A stretch of DNA of 64,000 nucleotides from JBPOFM01 sp051252455. GTDB lineage: Bacteria; Bacteroidota; Bacteroidia; Flavobacteriales; Flavobacteriaceae. The stretch spans positions 930,001 to 994,000 of the forward strand of contig JBPOFM010000001.1 in assembly GCA_051252455.1 (NCBI GenBank), given 5' to 3'. A program made the translations under genes and the position numbers. Shown here one piece after another: positions 52,138 through 61,173 of the stretch. Every line of letters begins with the position of its first letter. Position 1 is the stretch's first letter. The notes beneath the pieces are model-generated. The model saw only the letters and a list, made by a program, of their open reading frames with translations, was not told the origin of the DNA and ran no database searches.

Positions 52138-53570
52138 TCTTTAAAGCGGTACCATTTTTTAATGATTACCTTCATCCATGGTTTTAGCTGGCCCACCATT
52201 TTTTCACGTAGCAGGCTTTTATGGATATTTGCTGCGGTTGGATAAGCATAAATTTTATTCATAATGGTGCTTATTTTTATTCCTGCCACGCCAGCAAGTA
52301 CCATTTCTTGGGTTATTTCCCCCGCATTAGGAGCAATCATACTGCCACCAAGAATTTTTGCATTGCCGGGAATAAATCTTTTTTTCTCAATGAATAGAAT
52401 CAATTTTCCATATTCGTAATCATCGGTAACCGCACGGTCATCTTGTCCAAAATCCGTTTCCAGACGTTCATAGTTGATATTTTTCTCTTTTAGCTGTTTT
52501 TCGTTTTGTCCAAAAGTTGCCACTTCAGGGTCGGTAAAAGTTACCCACGGAAAATGGTCAAAATTGAGTTTCTTTTTAAATGGGGATAGGAAATTATTGA
52601 TGAGCAGCATATTGTGCAATTCTGCGGCGTGAGAGAATTTAAGGTTGTCGGCCGCATCACCACTTACAAAAACGTGCTTATTGCTGGTCTGTAGTTTTTG
52701 GTTTAGAACAATTTTACCTTCTTTGGTGGTTATGCCTGCTTTTTCAAGATGAAGAGAGTCGAAATTTAATTCCCTGCCTATACCCATAAAAATTGCATTT
52801 GCTGGAATTTGCTGTTCGTTGCCGTTGCCATCTCTTAAAATAGCATTTTTTCCATCTTTTATCTGAATGACTTCGGAATTAAAATAAAATTGGATGCCTT
52901 CCTTTTCAAGTCTTTTAAGAAGAATTGCAGAAATTTTGGAATCTTCCTTTTTTAAAATTCTATCACCACGATCTACAACGCTCACCTTTGCGCCCAATCT
53001 AGAAAAAGCCTGTCCTAGTTCTATACTTACTGGTCCCGCGCCAATAAAGACAAAATGTTTCGGGATAAAATCAGTGTTGAAGATAGTCTCATTGGTAAAA
53101 ATCGGGAAGTTTTCCGTTCCGGGAATTGCTATGGTGCGGGGAGAAGATCCTGTAGCAATAACAATATTTCTAGCTTTAAAGGTTTTATTTTTTAATGCGA
53201 CTTCATTTTTTGAAATAAAAGAAGCGTTTCCAAGTTGAACCTCCAAGCCCTTGTTTCTGAAAAATTCAACATTTTCGTGGGAGCGAATAGCATTTTGTTT
53301 TTGATTGATATATGCCTTTACTTTTTGAATGTCAACTTCGCCCGCTGTTTTCAACCCAAATTCTTCCGAGAGCTTTGCATGATGTATTTGTTTGGCGATA
53401 TGCAACAAAGCTTTGCTGGGAATGCAACCTGTGTTCACACATTCTCCACCCATGTCTTCAGCTTTGCGGTCTATAAGCAACACTTTGAATCCCAATTGAT
53501 GCATGCCCAAGGCAGCACCTAGTCCGCCCGAACCAGCACCGATAACTATTAGATCATATTCTTTATTCAT
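52134..53570 (-). CDS. Mercuric reductase-like pyridine nucleotide-disulfide oxidoreductase
   Basis: A 478-aa FAD enzyme of the lipoamide dehydrogenase/mercuric reductase group. The FAD motif GAGSGGLGAA starts at residue 11, the redox disulfide is Cys44/Cys49 in GGECVNTGCIPSKALL, and the NAD-binding motif is FIGAGPVSIELGQAF. It lacks the N-terminal HMA domain and the C-terminal Cys pair of true MerA, and the typical His-Pro-Glu dimer motif appears as YAYPTAAN. It may therefore act on another disulfide or quinone. No mer regulon is near. Confidence 0.87.
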   Translation of the reverse strand: MNKEYDLIVIGAGSGGLGAALGMHQLGFKVLLIDRKAEDMGGECVNTGCIPSKALLHIAKQIHHAKLSEEFGLKTAGEVDIQKVKAYINQKQNAIRSHENVEFFRNKGLEVQLGNASFISKNEVALKNKTFKARNIVIATGSSPRTIAIPGTENFPIFTNETIFNTDFIPKHFVFIGAGPVSIELGQAFSRLGAKVSVVDRGDRILKKEDSKISAILLKRLEKEGIQFYFNSEVIQIKDGKNAILRDGNGNEQQIPANAIFMGIGRELNFDSLHLEKAGITTKEGKIVLNQKLQTSNKHVFVSGDAADNLKFSHAAELHNMLLINNFLSPFKKKLNFDHFPWVTFTDPEVATFGQNEKQLKEKNINYERLETDFGQDDRAVTDDYEYGKLILFIEKKRFIPGNAKILGGSMIAPNAGEITQEMVLAGVAGIKISTIMNKIYAYPTAANIHKSLLREKMVGQLKPWMKVIIKKWYRFKE

Positions 53571-53753
53571 GGCTATTATTAGTAAAATAAAGTATTCAAT
53601 AAAATAAAAGTGCCCACTTTAAGCTTGGCACTTCCATTTAGGGTAATTAATACATTAAGTTAAAACTACTTGCGCTTATTTTTGTTCTTTGATTATATTT
53701 TACAACTTCAATTTTAAATAGAAAATATTGAATCGCAAGTAAAGAATTATCAA

Positions 53754-54488
53754 TTAGCGGTATTCAGGATTTTCAAACTCCCAATGGGTTCCATCGTCCC
53801 AATCTTCGCGTGAGTTTCCATAATTAGAATAACCACCTTGTTTTTTTAGCATAGATGCCAAATGCAATAAATTATAGGTCATAAAGGTCGTATTCCTATT
53901 GGTAAAATCGGAATCGGTACCTAATGGTGGAGAAATCTTTTTACCCTTCCATTCCGTGTCGCCATAACTTGGTCCTGGCCCAACTTCTCCAATCCAACCT
54001 GCATCAGCTTGCGGTGGAATTGAATAGCCAACATGTTGTAGGGCATATAAAATACCCATAGCACAATGTTTTACACCATCCTCATTACCAGTTACTACAC
54101 ATCCGGCTGCCTTACCGTAAAATATATACTGACCTTTATCATTCGTTTCACCACTCATGGCGTAAAGGCGTTCGATTAATTTTTGTGCGATGGACGATTT
54201 TTCTCCAAGCCATATAGGCGTTCCTACAATAAGGATGTCCGCATTCATAATGGTTTTAAAGATACTTGGCCATTCATCAACGCTCCAACCATGTTTTGTC
54301 ATATCTGCGTTCACGCCCGTAGCCACTTCATGGTCTATAAAACGAATGGTTTCAACAGCAACTTTTTCTTTTTCCATGATGTGTTTCGCAACATCCATAA
54401 GGGTATCCGTGTGGCTTGTTGCGGGTGATTTTTTCAATGTACAGTTTATAAACACTGCTTTTAATGCACTAAAGTCAACTTTCTTCAT
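53754..54488 (-). CDS. Flavodoxin-like NAD(P)H-dependent FMN reductase
   Basis: A 244-aa protein of the NADPH-dependent FMN reductase/flavodoxin fold. The opening FINCTLKKSPATSHTDTLMD is the phosphate loop for FMN. The middle ADILIVGTPIWLGEKSSIAQ and the GKAAGCVVTGNEDGVKH segment are characteristic. It may reduce quinones or flavins for the neighbouring redox enzymes. Single gene between the flavoprotein and the EgtD-like gene, all on the minus strand. Confidence 0.87.
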   Translation of the reverse strand: MKKVDFSALKAVFINCTLKKSPATSHTDTLMDVAKHIMEKEKVAVETIRFIDHEVATGVNADMTKHGWSVDEWPSIFKTIMNADILIVGTPIWLGEKSSIAQKLIERLYAMSGETNDKGQYIFYGKAAGCVVTGNEDGVKHCAMGILYALQHVGYSIPPQADAGWIGEVGPGPSYGDTEWKGKKISPPLGTDSDFTNRNTTFMTYNLLHLASMLKKQGGYSNYGNSREDWDDGTHWEFENPEYR

Positions 54489-54546
54489 CTATTTCTGTTT
54501 TTATAGTTTAAATTTTCAGTTTTAATTATATGTGTTTCTACTCCCC

Positions 54547-55518
54547 TTATTGTCTCGTCAAAATATAATTGGCAAAATAGTTTTTACTATCACTCAACTT
54601 ATTTGTAATCTTAAAATCGGTATCAGATAAAATATCCTTCATAATAGTGTCATTGTATTTTCTGGAAATTTCGGTATGTATGCGCTCATCTTTTTCAAAT
54701 ACATAAGATTTGTTAATTCGGCCGATGGTCACTTTTTGATACGTCGAACTGACGAGAAAACTTTTGACGATTCCCTCTTGTACATCATATTCAGAGATAT
54801 GGTTAAACTTTGCTGTATCGAAATCAGCATCGAGTTCCCTATTAATTCTGGTCAACAAATTCAAATTGAAGCTTTTAGTAATACCAGTTGCGTCATCGTA
54901 GGCTGGTAATACAATGTCCCTTGATTTAATTAAATCGACGCCTAATAGAACCTTATCTCCGTGATTTAGGTTGCTTCCTAATTGATAAATAAATTTTCCG
55001 GCATCCTCATCGGTTAAGTTGCCTAAATTTGAGCCTAGAAACAGGACAACTTTTGGGGAGGAACTTTCTTTTAATGTCGACAATACTTCAAAATAATCCC
55101 CTTGTTGTGTTTTAACTTGTAAATCAGGAATTTCAAAAGCCAATGAGGCTTTCAAATTAAAAAGGGCATTTTCAGAAATATCTACGGGGAGATAATCAAA
55201 GTTAAAACCTTCGGCAATCAAAGCTCGCAATAATTCCATTGTTTTTGTGCCATCGCCTGCACCTAATTCTATAAACTCAAAATAGGTTTCTTTTTGAAGT
55301 TTTAAAGAATCGATTATCAGTGCAGTGTTTTCTTTTAAAATTTCATGTTCCGCCCTTGTCAAATAATATTCGGGCATCTTCATTATTTTTACGAAAAGCG
55401 CATCGCCATTCTTATCATAAAAGTATTTTGAAGGAATACTCTTTTTTTCCTTGGAAAGACCCTTGTCAACGTCTTTCATGAATTCATTTATCATCTTCAA
55501 TTGTGTAGTTACACTCAT
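54547..55518 (-). CDS. egtD: EgtD-like L-histidine N-alpha-methyltransferase
   Basis: A 323-aa SAM-dependent enzyme that trimethylates histidine to hercynine. The family landmarks are SKYFYDKNGDALFVKIMKMP, the SAM site FIELGAGDGTKTMELL, VLFLGSNLGNL (conserved Asn) and the end of the histidine pocket in RIHTEISRKY. No egtB-type sulfoxide synthase or EgtC/E is next to it, so the route to ergothioneine is incomplete in this window. It might be completed elsewhere or the product may be hercynine itself. Confidence 0.87.
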   Translation of the reverse strand: MSVTTQLKMINEFMKDVDKGLSKEKKSIPSKYFYDKNGDALFVKIMKMPEYYLTRAEHEILKENTALIIDSLKLQKETYFEFIELGAGDGTKTMELLRALIAEGFNFDYLPVDISENALFNLKASLAFEIPDLQVKTQQGDYFEVLSTLKESSSPKVVLFLGSNLGNLTDEDAGKFIYQLGSNLNHGDKVLLGVDLIKSRDIVLPAYDDATGITKSFNLNLLTRINRELDADFDTAKFNHISEYDVQEGIVKSFLVSSTYQKVTIGRINKSYVFEKDERIHTEISRKYNDTIMKDILSDTDFKITNKLSDSKNYFANYILTRQ

Positions 55519-55627
55519 ATTTTTAATCTTTATTGCTGTTGCGGAATAATTTGTTGAGACTAAATTTTAGTTATTTATTTTGTTTTCTCTCTGAAGTCGC
55601 AAACATCAGGTCATTTAGTGTTATGAC

Positions 55628-56056
55628 TTAAGCTTTCTTATTATCTATCGCAGCAACCACAATTCCGAAGAGAATGTGTCCCATTAGGCTTCCAACAATT
55701 ATCAATACCATATTACCAGAAGGCTCTGGCATAGAAGGGAACATTAATCCCATAAGACCCATACTGATTTGAGCGATGACAAAAGCAATGATTCCGAATA
55801 CAACCCCTTTCAATAAATTTGAAGCGATTTTTGTTAGCCAGCCATTAATTATGAAGGCATACAATAAGGCAAAAATAACTCCTATCATAAAATGCATAAC
55901 CCAACCGATAACCACCGAAACGCCCATTGTTGTCGCTAACATTTTTGGAGGTTCCATTTTAGGCATTCCTAATTGTGCAGCTATCATCATCATAGCGGTC
56001 ATTGCAATTGTTGCTACTATTCCAGCAACGATACTTCTTAAAAATGTGTTGTTCAT
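55628..56056 (-). CDS. Four-helix membrane protein, DUF6789-like
   Basis: A 142-aa integral membrane protein with four hydrophobic helices, many Met and Gly residues, and a short basic end (DNKKA). IVAGIVATIAMTAMMMIAAQ followed by a Pro-rich loop (MPKMEPPKM) is a typical opening of this small family. Function unknown. It lies between the poxB-like gene (26 bases) and egtD. Confidence 0.75.
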   Translation of the reverse strand: MNNTFLRSIVAGIVATIAMTAMMMIAAQLGMPKMEPPKMLATTMGVSVVIGWVMHFMIGVIFALLYAFIINGWLTKIASNLLKGVVFGIIAFVIAQISMGLMGLMFPSMPEPSGNMVLIIVGSLMGHILFGIVVAAIDNKKA

Positions 56057-56082
56057 AATTTTAGTTTTAAAAGGTTTAAATT

Positions 56083-57828
56083 TTAATCGAAAAAGGCTTT
56101 AAGTTCTTTTTTAAGGTTGTCCCATTGGTCAGCATCTCCAGAAATGATTTGACGGACTTCTTTTAATTTTGAGGTTCCAAATCCAACAGCTTCCTTTAGT
56201 CCTATGTGCGGTGGAAGGGATAATTCCCCACTACTTACAACCGCATCTATAATAAATAGTTTGGTACTGACTTTTGCCATTTTTATGGCATTCTCTATGT
56301 CTATGGCTTTTTCTACTCTAATGCCTTCTCCACCGCATAAACGCGCGTAGTCCGCAAAATTGACATTTTGTTGTTCCAGAGCGTCTAAAGCAGGAGCGAG
56401 TCCAACTTCCTCCATTTCTAATTTCACAAAACTTAATTGGGAATTGTTGAGAATTAGGATTTTAACAGGAAGATTATATCTTACGGCCGTAATAAAATCC
56501 TGCATTGCCATATTGAAGGCTCCATCTCCAGAGATACACCATACTTCTCTACCAGGATTGGCCATTGACGCACCCATTGCTGCGGGTAGTCCGACAGCCA
56601 TAGAACCATGATTAAAAGAACCCATTATTCGTCTGTTGGTATGAAATGAAATATGGTGTGCCGCCCAAATGGCCGAGGTGCCAGTCTCAACGGTAAAAAT
56701 GGCATCGTCCGCTGCATATTCATTAATGTAACGCGTAAATATTTGTGGATGTAAGGGTTCGTTATCGCGTTCGGGAGATGCTTCCTCTAATTTACTTTGT
56801 TTCCATTTGGAGAATTTTTCGTTTAATGTTGAAAGGAATTTGTCATCGGTTTTTTCTTCTACCAACGGTAATATGGCTTTCACAAACGCATTGACATCAC
56901 TATGCACACCAATGTTTACACTGGTTCTATTTCCTATATTTTCTTCTCTTATATCCACCTGAATGGTTTCTGTTTCGTGTGGTAAGAATTCGGTATAAGG
57001 AAAATCTGTAGCGAGCATGAGTAATAAATCACATTTCATCACCGCATTATAGCCTGTTGGGTTGCCAATCAATCCTGTGAGACCAACCGTATTTTCGGTA
57101 TCGTGGTCAAATATGTCGGTTGCTTTTAGCGTATGCGTAATGGGTGCTTTTAATTTTCTGGAAAGGTCGAGGATTTCACTTTTGGCGTCCCTACAACCAT
57201 GACCTGCAAGAATAGCCACAGTTTTGGCCTTATTGATTGCTTCTACAGCTTTCTTGATAGATTCATTACCAGGCATTAAAATAGCATCAGAATTAAAAAT
57301 AGGTCTTAACATTTGTTCATTCTCTGCTTTCATACCAGCAACATCTGCCGGAAGTTCAATACGGCATACTGTTTTTCGGGAAACCGCAATCTGAATAGCA
57401 CGTTGAATCACACGTGGTGCCATTTCTGGTGTTTTGATAATGGCCTGATACTCACAAACATCATCGTATACTTTTTTTAAATCGACCTCTTGAAAATAAT
57501 TCGTTCCCTGTTCTATTTGCGGAACTTGTCCCGTGATGGCAATTACTGGCGTTCGTTCTTTTTTGGCATTATAAAGTCCGTTAATTAGGTGTAAAGCTCC
57601 GGGTCCAACGGTTCCAGCGCAGACCGCAAGAGAACCCGTCGATTCACTATCTCCGAACGCCGCAAATGATGCATTGCCTTCGTGTTTAAAGCCAATCCAG
57701 TTGACATCATCCCTTTTTTCAATAGCTTTTACAAAAAAGTTGAGGGCATCTCCCGTGACACCATAGATGTTTTTAACACCGGTGGCTACTAATATTTCCA
57801 ATAATTGTTCTGATACGTTTTTAGACAT
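56083..57828 (-). CDS. poxB: ThDP-dependent pyruvate oxidase/dehydrogenase, PoxB-like
   Basis: A 581-aa thiamine diphosphate enzyme of the acetolactate synthase/POX family. The catalytic Glu is in GFKHEGNASFAAFGDSE, the ThDP-Mg motif appears as CISGDGAFNMAMQDFITAVR, and NNSQLSFVKLEMEE follows. It resembles E. coli PoxB, which oxidises pyruvate to acetate and CO2 with electrons to quinone. The DoxX gene upstream by 9 bases could supply or regulate membrane coupling. The exact substrate cannot be confirmed from motifs. Confidence 0.88.
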   Translation of the reverse strand: MSKNVSEQLLEILVATGVKNIYGVTGDALNFFVKAIEKRDDVNWIGFKHEGNASFAAFGDSESTGSLAVCAGTVGPGALHLINGLYNAKKERTPVIAITGQVPQIEQGTNYFQEVDLKKVYDDVCEYQAIIKTPEMAPRVIQRAIQIAVSRKTVCRIELPADVAGMKAENEQMLRPIFNSDAILMPGNESIKKAVEAINKAKTVAILAGHGCRDAKSEILDLSRKLKAPITHTLKATDIFDHDTENTVGLTGLIGNPTGYNAVMKCDLLLMLATDFPYTEFLPHETETIQVDIREENIGNRTSVNIGVHSDVNAFVKAILPLVEEKTDDKFLSTLNEKFSKWKQSKLEEASPERDNEPLHPQIFTRYINEYAADDAIFTVETGTSAIWAAHHISFHTNRRIMGSFNHGSMAVGLPAAMGASMANPGREVWCISGDGAFNMAMQDFITAVRYNLPVKILILNNSQLSFVKLEMEEVGLAPALDALEQQNVNFADYARLCGGEGIRVEKAIDIENAIKMAKVSTKLFIIDAVVSSGELSLPPHIGLKEAVGFGTSKLKEVRQIISGDADQWDNLKKELKAFFD

Positions 57829-57837
57829 AATTTTATT

Positions 57838-58224
57838 TTAATAAATGGTATACATACCACCATTTGTGGTTAATATGACAAAGGCTGCAACAAAAAACAG
57901 GAGGTCATAATGCCAGCCAAAACCCTTTTCAGCATAAAATCCAGTTTTCCACTCAAAAATTTTCTTATAGATAGCGCCGAGCATTACCATCATAATCAAT
58001 ATGGCTCCCACTTGCGTGAAAATCCCCAAAATGATGGAGACGGCCGCAAGCATTTCCACGATGCCCAATACCATGGCGGCAGATGCTGGCATCCCAATAC
58101 TTTCCCCACGTTTTTCAGGATTGGTAGCGTGACTTTTGCCACTACTAAAAAACACTGCTCCAACAATGATGCGAAGCAGTAAAAGTGCTGTGGAGCTTAA
58201 AAAGGTTAAATCTATGAGTTCCAT
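57838..58224 (-). CDS. DoxX-family membrane protein
   Basis: A 128-aa protein with four hydrophobic helices. LLLLRIIVGAVFFSSGKSHA and the GMPASAAMVLGIVEMLAAV segment are the standard DoxX/YphA pattern, a family linked to quinol oxidation and redox stress. It ends 9 bases before the poxB-like gene and they are probably co-transcribed. Confidence 0.88.
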   Translation of the reverse strand: MELIDLTFLSSTALLLLRIIVGAVFFSSGKSHATNPEKRGESIGMPASAAMVLGIVEMLAAVSIILGIFTQVGAILIMMVMLGAIYKKIFEWKTGFYAEKGFGWHYDLLFFVAAFVILTTNGGMYTIY

Positions 58225-58375
58225 AATTCTGTTATTTTATTGTTAGATTTCGAAAGAATTTTAATGCATTGTTTTTTATAGTAATTACAATCTTTGTCAA
58301 CAAATCCTAATGACGCATTACAGAAAGAAAATCGCTGTATTGGATTTTCATCATCGTGTTATTCATATTATCTTT

Positions 58376-58585
58376 CTATTTATACAATTTTCTTACAAAT
58401 GCACCTATACTTAAACCCTGTACGATTATTGAAAACAGGACCACTATATATGTGACATACCAAATCAATGTTCCTGACAAAGTATTTGATAAACTTAAAG
58501 CCAAGGCTATAGAAATTCCTCCGCGCAAACCTCCCCAAGTCAATACAGAAACTATTTTTATGGGTTTTTCAGGTTTGTTATTCAA
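58376..58585 (-). pseudogene. C-terminal remnant of a CPA1 Na+/H+ antiporter
   Basis: The 69-codon frame contains VLTWGGLRGGISIALALSLS and YVTYIVVLFSIIVQGLSIG, the conserved last helices of NhaP-type cation/proton antiporters, which are normally over 400 aa. The N-terminal three quarters are missing: the upstream DNA (58586-58653) is short and runs into the thioredoxin reductase fusion gene. A deletion is the simplest explanation. Confidence 0.8.
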
Positions 58586-58653
58586 GCATAAATAAAATAA
58601 TCAAGCCAATCCTAGGGACTATCCTTATTGATAAATTCCAATTTTCCATAATG

Positions 58654-60060
58654 TTATTTGAAATACTGTCTTACGCCATAACTTGCCAAAACGCCTTCTC
58701 CTGTTGCAGCAGCTACCTGTGCAATGGCGCCTTCACGACAATCGCCTGCTGCAAAAATGCCTTCAACACTCGTTTCTCCTAATCCTGTTGTTGTGATAAA
58801 TCCACGCTCGTTTAGTTCAATTAAATCTTTGATGCTTTCCGTATTGGGAATTAATCCTATAAAAATAAAACTGCCATCAGCATATAATTCTTCTTCTTTT
58901 CCTGTGCTTTTGTCTTTTACTTTAAGTCCCTTGAAATTGCCTTTTTCGTCTTTGATGAAAGCCAAAGATTCTTTATTCATATGTGTTTCAATATTTTTTA
59001 TTGACGGTAGTTTTTCGATATAAGTTTCAGAAGCTGAAAATTCTGAACCTCGATTTACAATCGTTACTTTTTTACAAAAACCTGCTAAAAATATGCCTTC
59101 TTCCAAAGCGCTATTTCCACCACCAATAACGATAATCTCTTTGTCTCGATAAAATGCACCATCGCATGTAGCACAAAAATGGATTCCTGCACCTATTAAA
59201 TCCTCTTCATTGGGAATTCCCAATTTTCGATAGGTAGAACCTAATGCCAACACAACCGTTTTGGATTGGTATTCGCCCATATTCGTATCAACCGAAAAGA
59301 GGTTTCCATCTTTTTGAATCGCTTTTACCTCAACGCCTGTTTCAATTTTTGCACCATAAGTTTTGGCTTGTTCTGCCATTTTTTTCATCAATTCAGGACC
59401 TGAAATATCAGTAAAACCAGGATAGTTTTCAATTTTTTGAGTCAAAAAAGCGTTTCCGCCAATATTCTTTTTTTCGAGAATTATAGAACTGAATCTATCA
59501 CGCTGAATATAGATTGAAGCCGTCAATCCAGCTGCTCCAGCACCAACAATAATACTGTCGTAAATATGTTTTTCGGCTTCGTGACCAATGTTTAAAACCT
59601 CTTTTAAGACTGCGTTGTCTGGATTTGTATAGGATTTTTCATTAATGAAAATAGTTGGGATGATACGTTTTCCGTTATTGGTTTTTTCGACCAATTTAGC
59701 TGCCCATTGATGTTTATCGACTTCAATGTATTGATAATTGATGCTGTTATCCTGAAGATACGATTTCGCTCGTTGACAATCGGGACACCAATCTGCACCA
59801 TAGAGTTTAATAACACCTTGCTTGTTAATCCCAAGAATGTTTGCGAGTGTGGCATTATCAGGATTTGTATAAGATTTGTCATTAATGATAACCGTAGGAA
59901 TAACGCGTTTTCCGTTATTAATTTCTTCAACTTTAGCCGTCGCATCTTTATCGATATCTACGTCTATAAAGTTAAAATCTATGTTGTGTTCTTTTAAATA
60001 GGCTTTTGCTCTTTGGCAATCAGGACACCAATCTGCTCCATAAAAATCTATTGTATTCAT
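58654..60060 (-). CDS. Glutaredoxin-glutaredoxin-thioredoxin reductase fusion
   Basis: A 468-aa protein with two tandem glutaredoxin-like domains fused to a complete thioredoxin reductase. The Grx units repeat at exactly 80 residues: YGADWCPDCQRAK with Cys12/Cys15 and again with Cys92/Cys95, each followed by PDNA near positions 67 and 147. The reductase (from about 165) has the FAD motif VGAGAAG, the redox-active CATC (Cys296/Cys299), an NADPH motif IGGGNSALEE and the final AAGDCREG. It should pass electrons from NADPH to the attached redoxins. It ends near the antiporter remnant. Confidence 0.93.
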   Translation of the reverse strand: MNTIDFYGADWCPDCQRAKAYLKEHNIDFNFIDVDIDKDATAKVEEINNGKRVIPTVIINDKSYTNPDNATLANILGINKQGVIKLYGADWCPDCQRAKSYLQDNSINYQYIEVDKHQWAAKLVEKTNNGKRIIPTIFINEKSYTNPDNAVLKEVLNIGHEAEKHIYDSIIVGAGAAGLTASIYIQRDRFSSIILEKKNIGGNAFLTQKIENYPGFTDISGPELMKKMAEQAKTYGAKIETGVEVKAIQKDGNLFSVDTNMGEYQSKTVVLALGSTYRKLGIPNEEDLIGAGIHFCATCDGAFYRDKEIIVIGGGNSALEEGIFLAGFCKKVTIVNRGSEFSASETYIEKLPSIKNIETHMNKESLAFIKDEKGNFKGLKVKDKSTGKEEELYADGSFIFIGLIPNTESIKDLIELNERGFITTTGLGETSVEGIFAAGDCREGAIAQVAAATGEGVLASYGVRQYFK

Positions 60061-60129
60061 AATTAGTTGTTTTTGAGTTCATTCCTGTAAGTCTTTTTAT
60101 ATCGAATAAGTCCTAATTATCGTAACATT

Positions 60130-60834
60130 TTAGTCAGTTTCATCCAGTATTTGATAGGTTAGATTTCTAATTGAATGAGTTTGTTTCGAAATCGTTTTTG
60201 CATCATAAAAAATCAACCCTTCTTTTCTCATTAAACTCATTACATTGCTCACAGTTTGCCTTGAGGTGTTAGTGAGGTTTGCGATATCTTTATGCGATAA
60301 CAGATTTTTTGCAATAAGATGACCTGCTTCATTAGTTAAAGCAAACTCTTCAATATAGTTGGAAATAAATTCTCTTATTCTCGTTTTGCTATCCATATTA
60401 AGTAGATTGTCTAAACGTTTCTCTAATTTCTTGATTTTTATACCAGAGAGTTTTATGAAGCCTTTTTTTAATGATTTGTTTTTTTCGAGCAATGCCTCCA
60501 AATCATCAGAATCTATCGCGCAAATGATACAATCTTCTAATGCATAGGCTATTTCATTATCGTCTATGTCTTGTTGATATAAGGCCGACTCCCCAAAAAC
60601 ATTACCTGGACTAACAACATATTTAACAGTGTCACTAACTGGATTTACAATTTTAACGGTTCCTTTTTTTAAAAAATAAACAGTTCTTTTACCACCGTTG
60701 AATAGACTTAAGGTAGCTCCTTTATTATAGTTGTCCATCTCAAGATTATTCACTAAATACATCAGTGATGGTTTTCCTAAAACTTGAAGGATATTAAAAT
60801 CTTCTAAAAACCAATATTTAGTAATGCCGCTCAT
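60130..60834 (-). CDS. Crp/Fnr-family transcriptional regulator
   Basis: A 234-aa regulator: a cyclic-nucleotide-binding beta-roll (about 30-130, GGKRTVYFLKKGTVKIV, PGNVFGESALY) and a C-terminal HTH_Crp domain (LLSHKDIANLTNTSRQTVSN). I start at ATG 60834 (MSGITKYWFLEDF). The longer frame would add 26 residues unlike the family. No N-terminal Cys cluster is present, so it is not an oxygen-sensing FNR. It is next to the redox fusion gene on the same strand and may regulate it. Confidence 0.88.
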   Translation of the reverse strand: MSGITKYWFLEDFNILQVLGKPSLMYLVNNLEMDNYNKGATLSLFNGGKRTVYFLKKGTVKIVNPVSDTVKYVVSPGNVFGESALYQQDIDDNEIAYALEDCIICAIDSDDLEALLEKNKSLKKGFIKLSGIKIKKLEKRLDNLLNMDSKTRIREFISNYIEEFALTNEAGHLIAKNLLSHKDIANLTNTSRQTVSNVMSLMRKEGLIFYDAKTISKQTHSIRNLTYQILDETD

Positions 60835-61173
60835 AAGATATAAGTTGATTGAACTGTAGTCTGAAGTAAAGTTACAAGGTGTTATTGTATTTAAGGAACA
60901 TAAAAAAATCAAAAGTTACTTTACACGACACTTATTCAATATTCTTCCGATGGAACAGACGCTGTAAAACCCAAACCTGACAAATGATGGTTAAGTTTTT
61001 TAAAACACTTCTGGAGATGACTTTTAATAATTATCATCATGAGTATTAAAAAGAATATTTTTCAAAAAATCACCTTATACTAAAACTGCGATGTAAAAAT
61101 GTTTTTTTTCAATTAGTTGTCAGGTTTTCATTTTTACCTAGTCCAATATTTTAAACACTAAAACCATACTAAA
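60835..61173. other. Intergenic region between divergent crp and DUF547 genes
   Basis: Roughly 340 AT-rich bases with no gene or hairpin of note. Promoters for both directions should lie here. A TTG with 19 bases to a TA dinucleotide at about 61113-61138 has the right spacing but not the TTTG of a -7 box. Confidence 0.4.

Noticed and set aside
52134..53570. A mercury-resistance operon
   Set aside because: No merR, merT, merP or merB is present and the flavoprotein lacks the HMA domain and C-terminal Cys pair of MerA.
58356..58595. 79-aa plus-strand frame over the antiporter remnant
   Set aside because: The minus strand clearly encodes conserved antiporter helices; the plus frame is its shadow.
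60835..60912. Extended N-terminus of the Crp/Fnr regulator
   Set aside because: The extra 26 residues do not fit the family, while the ATG at 60834 gives a normal start.
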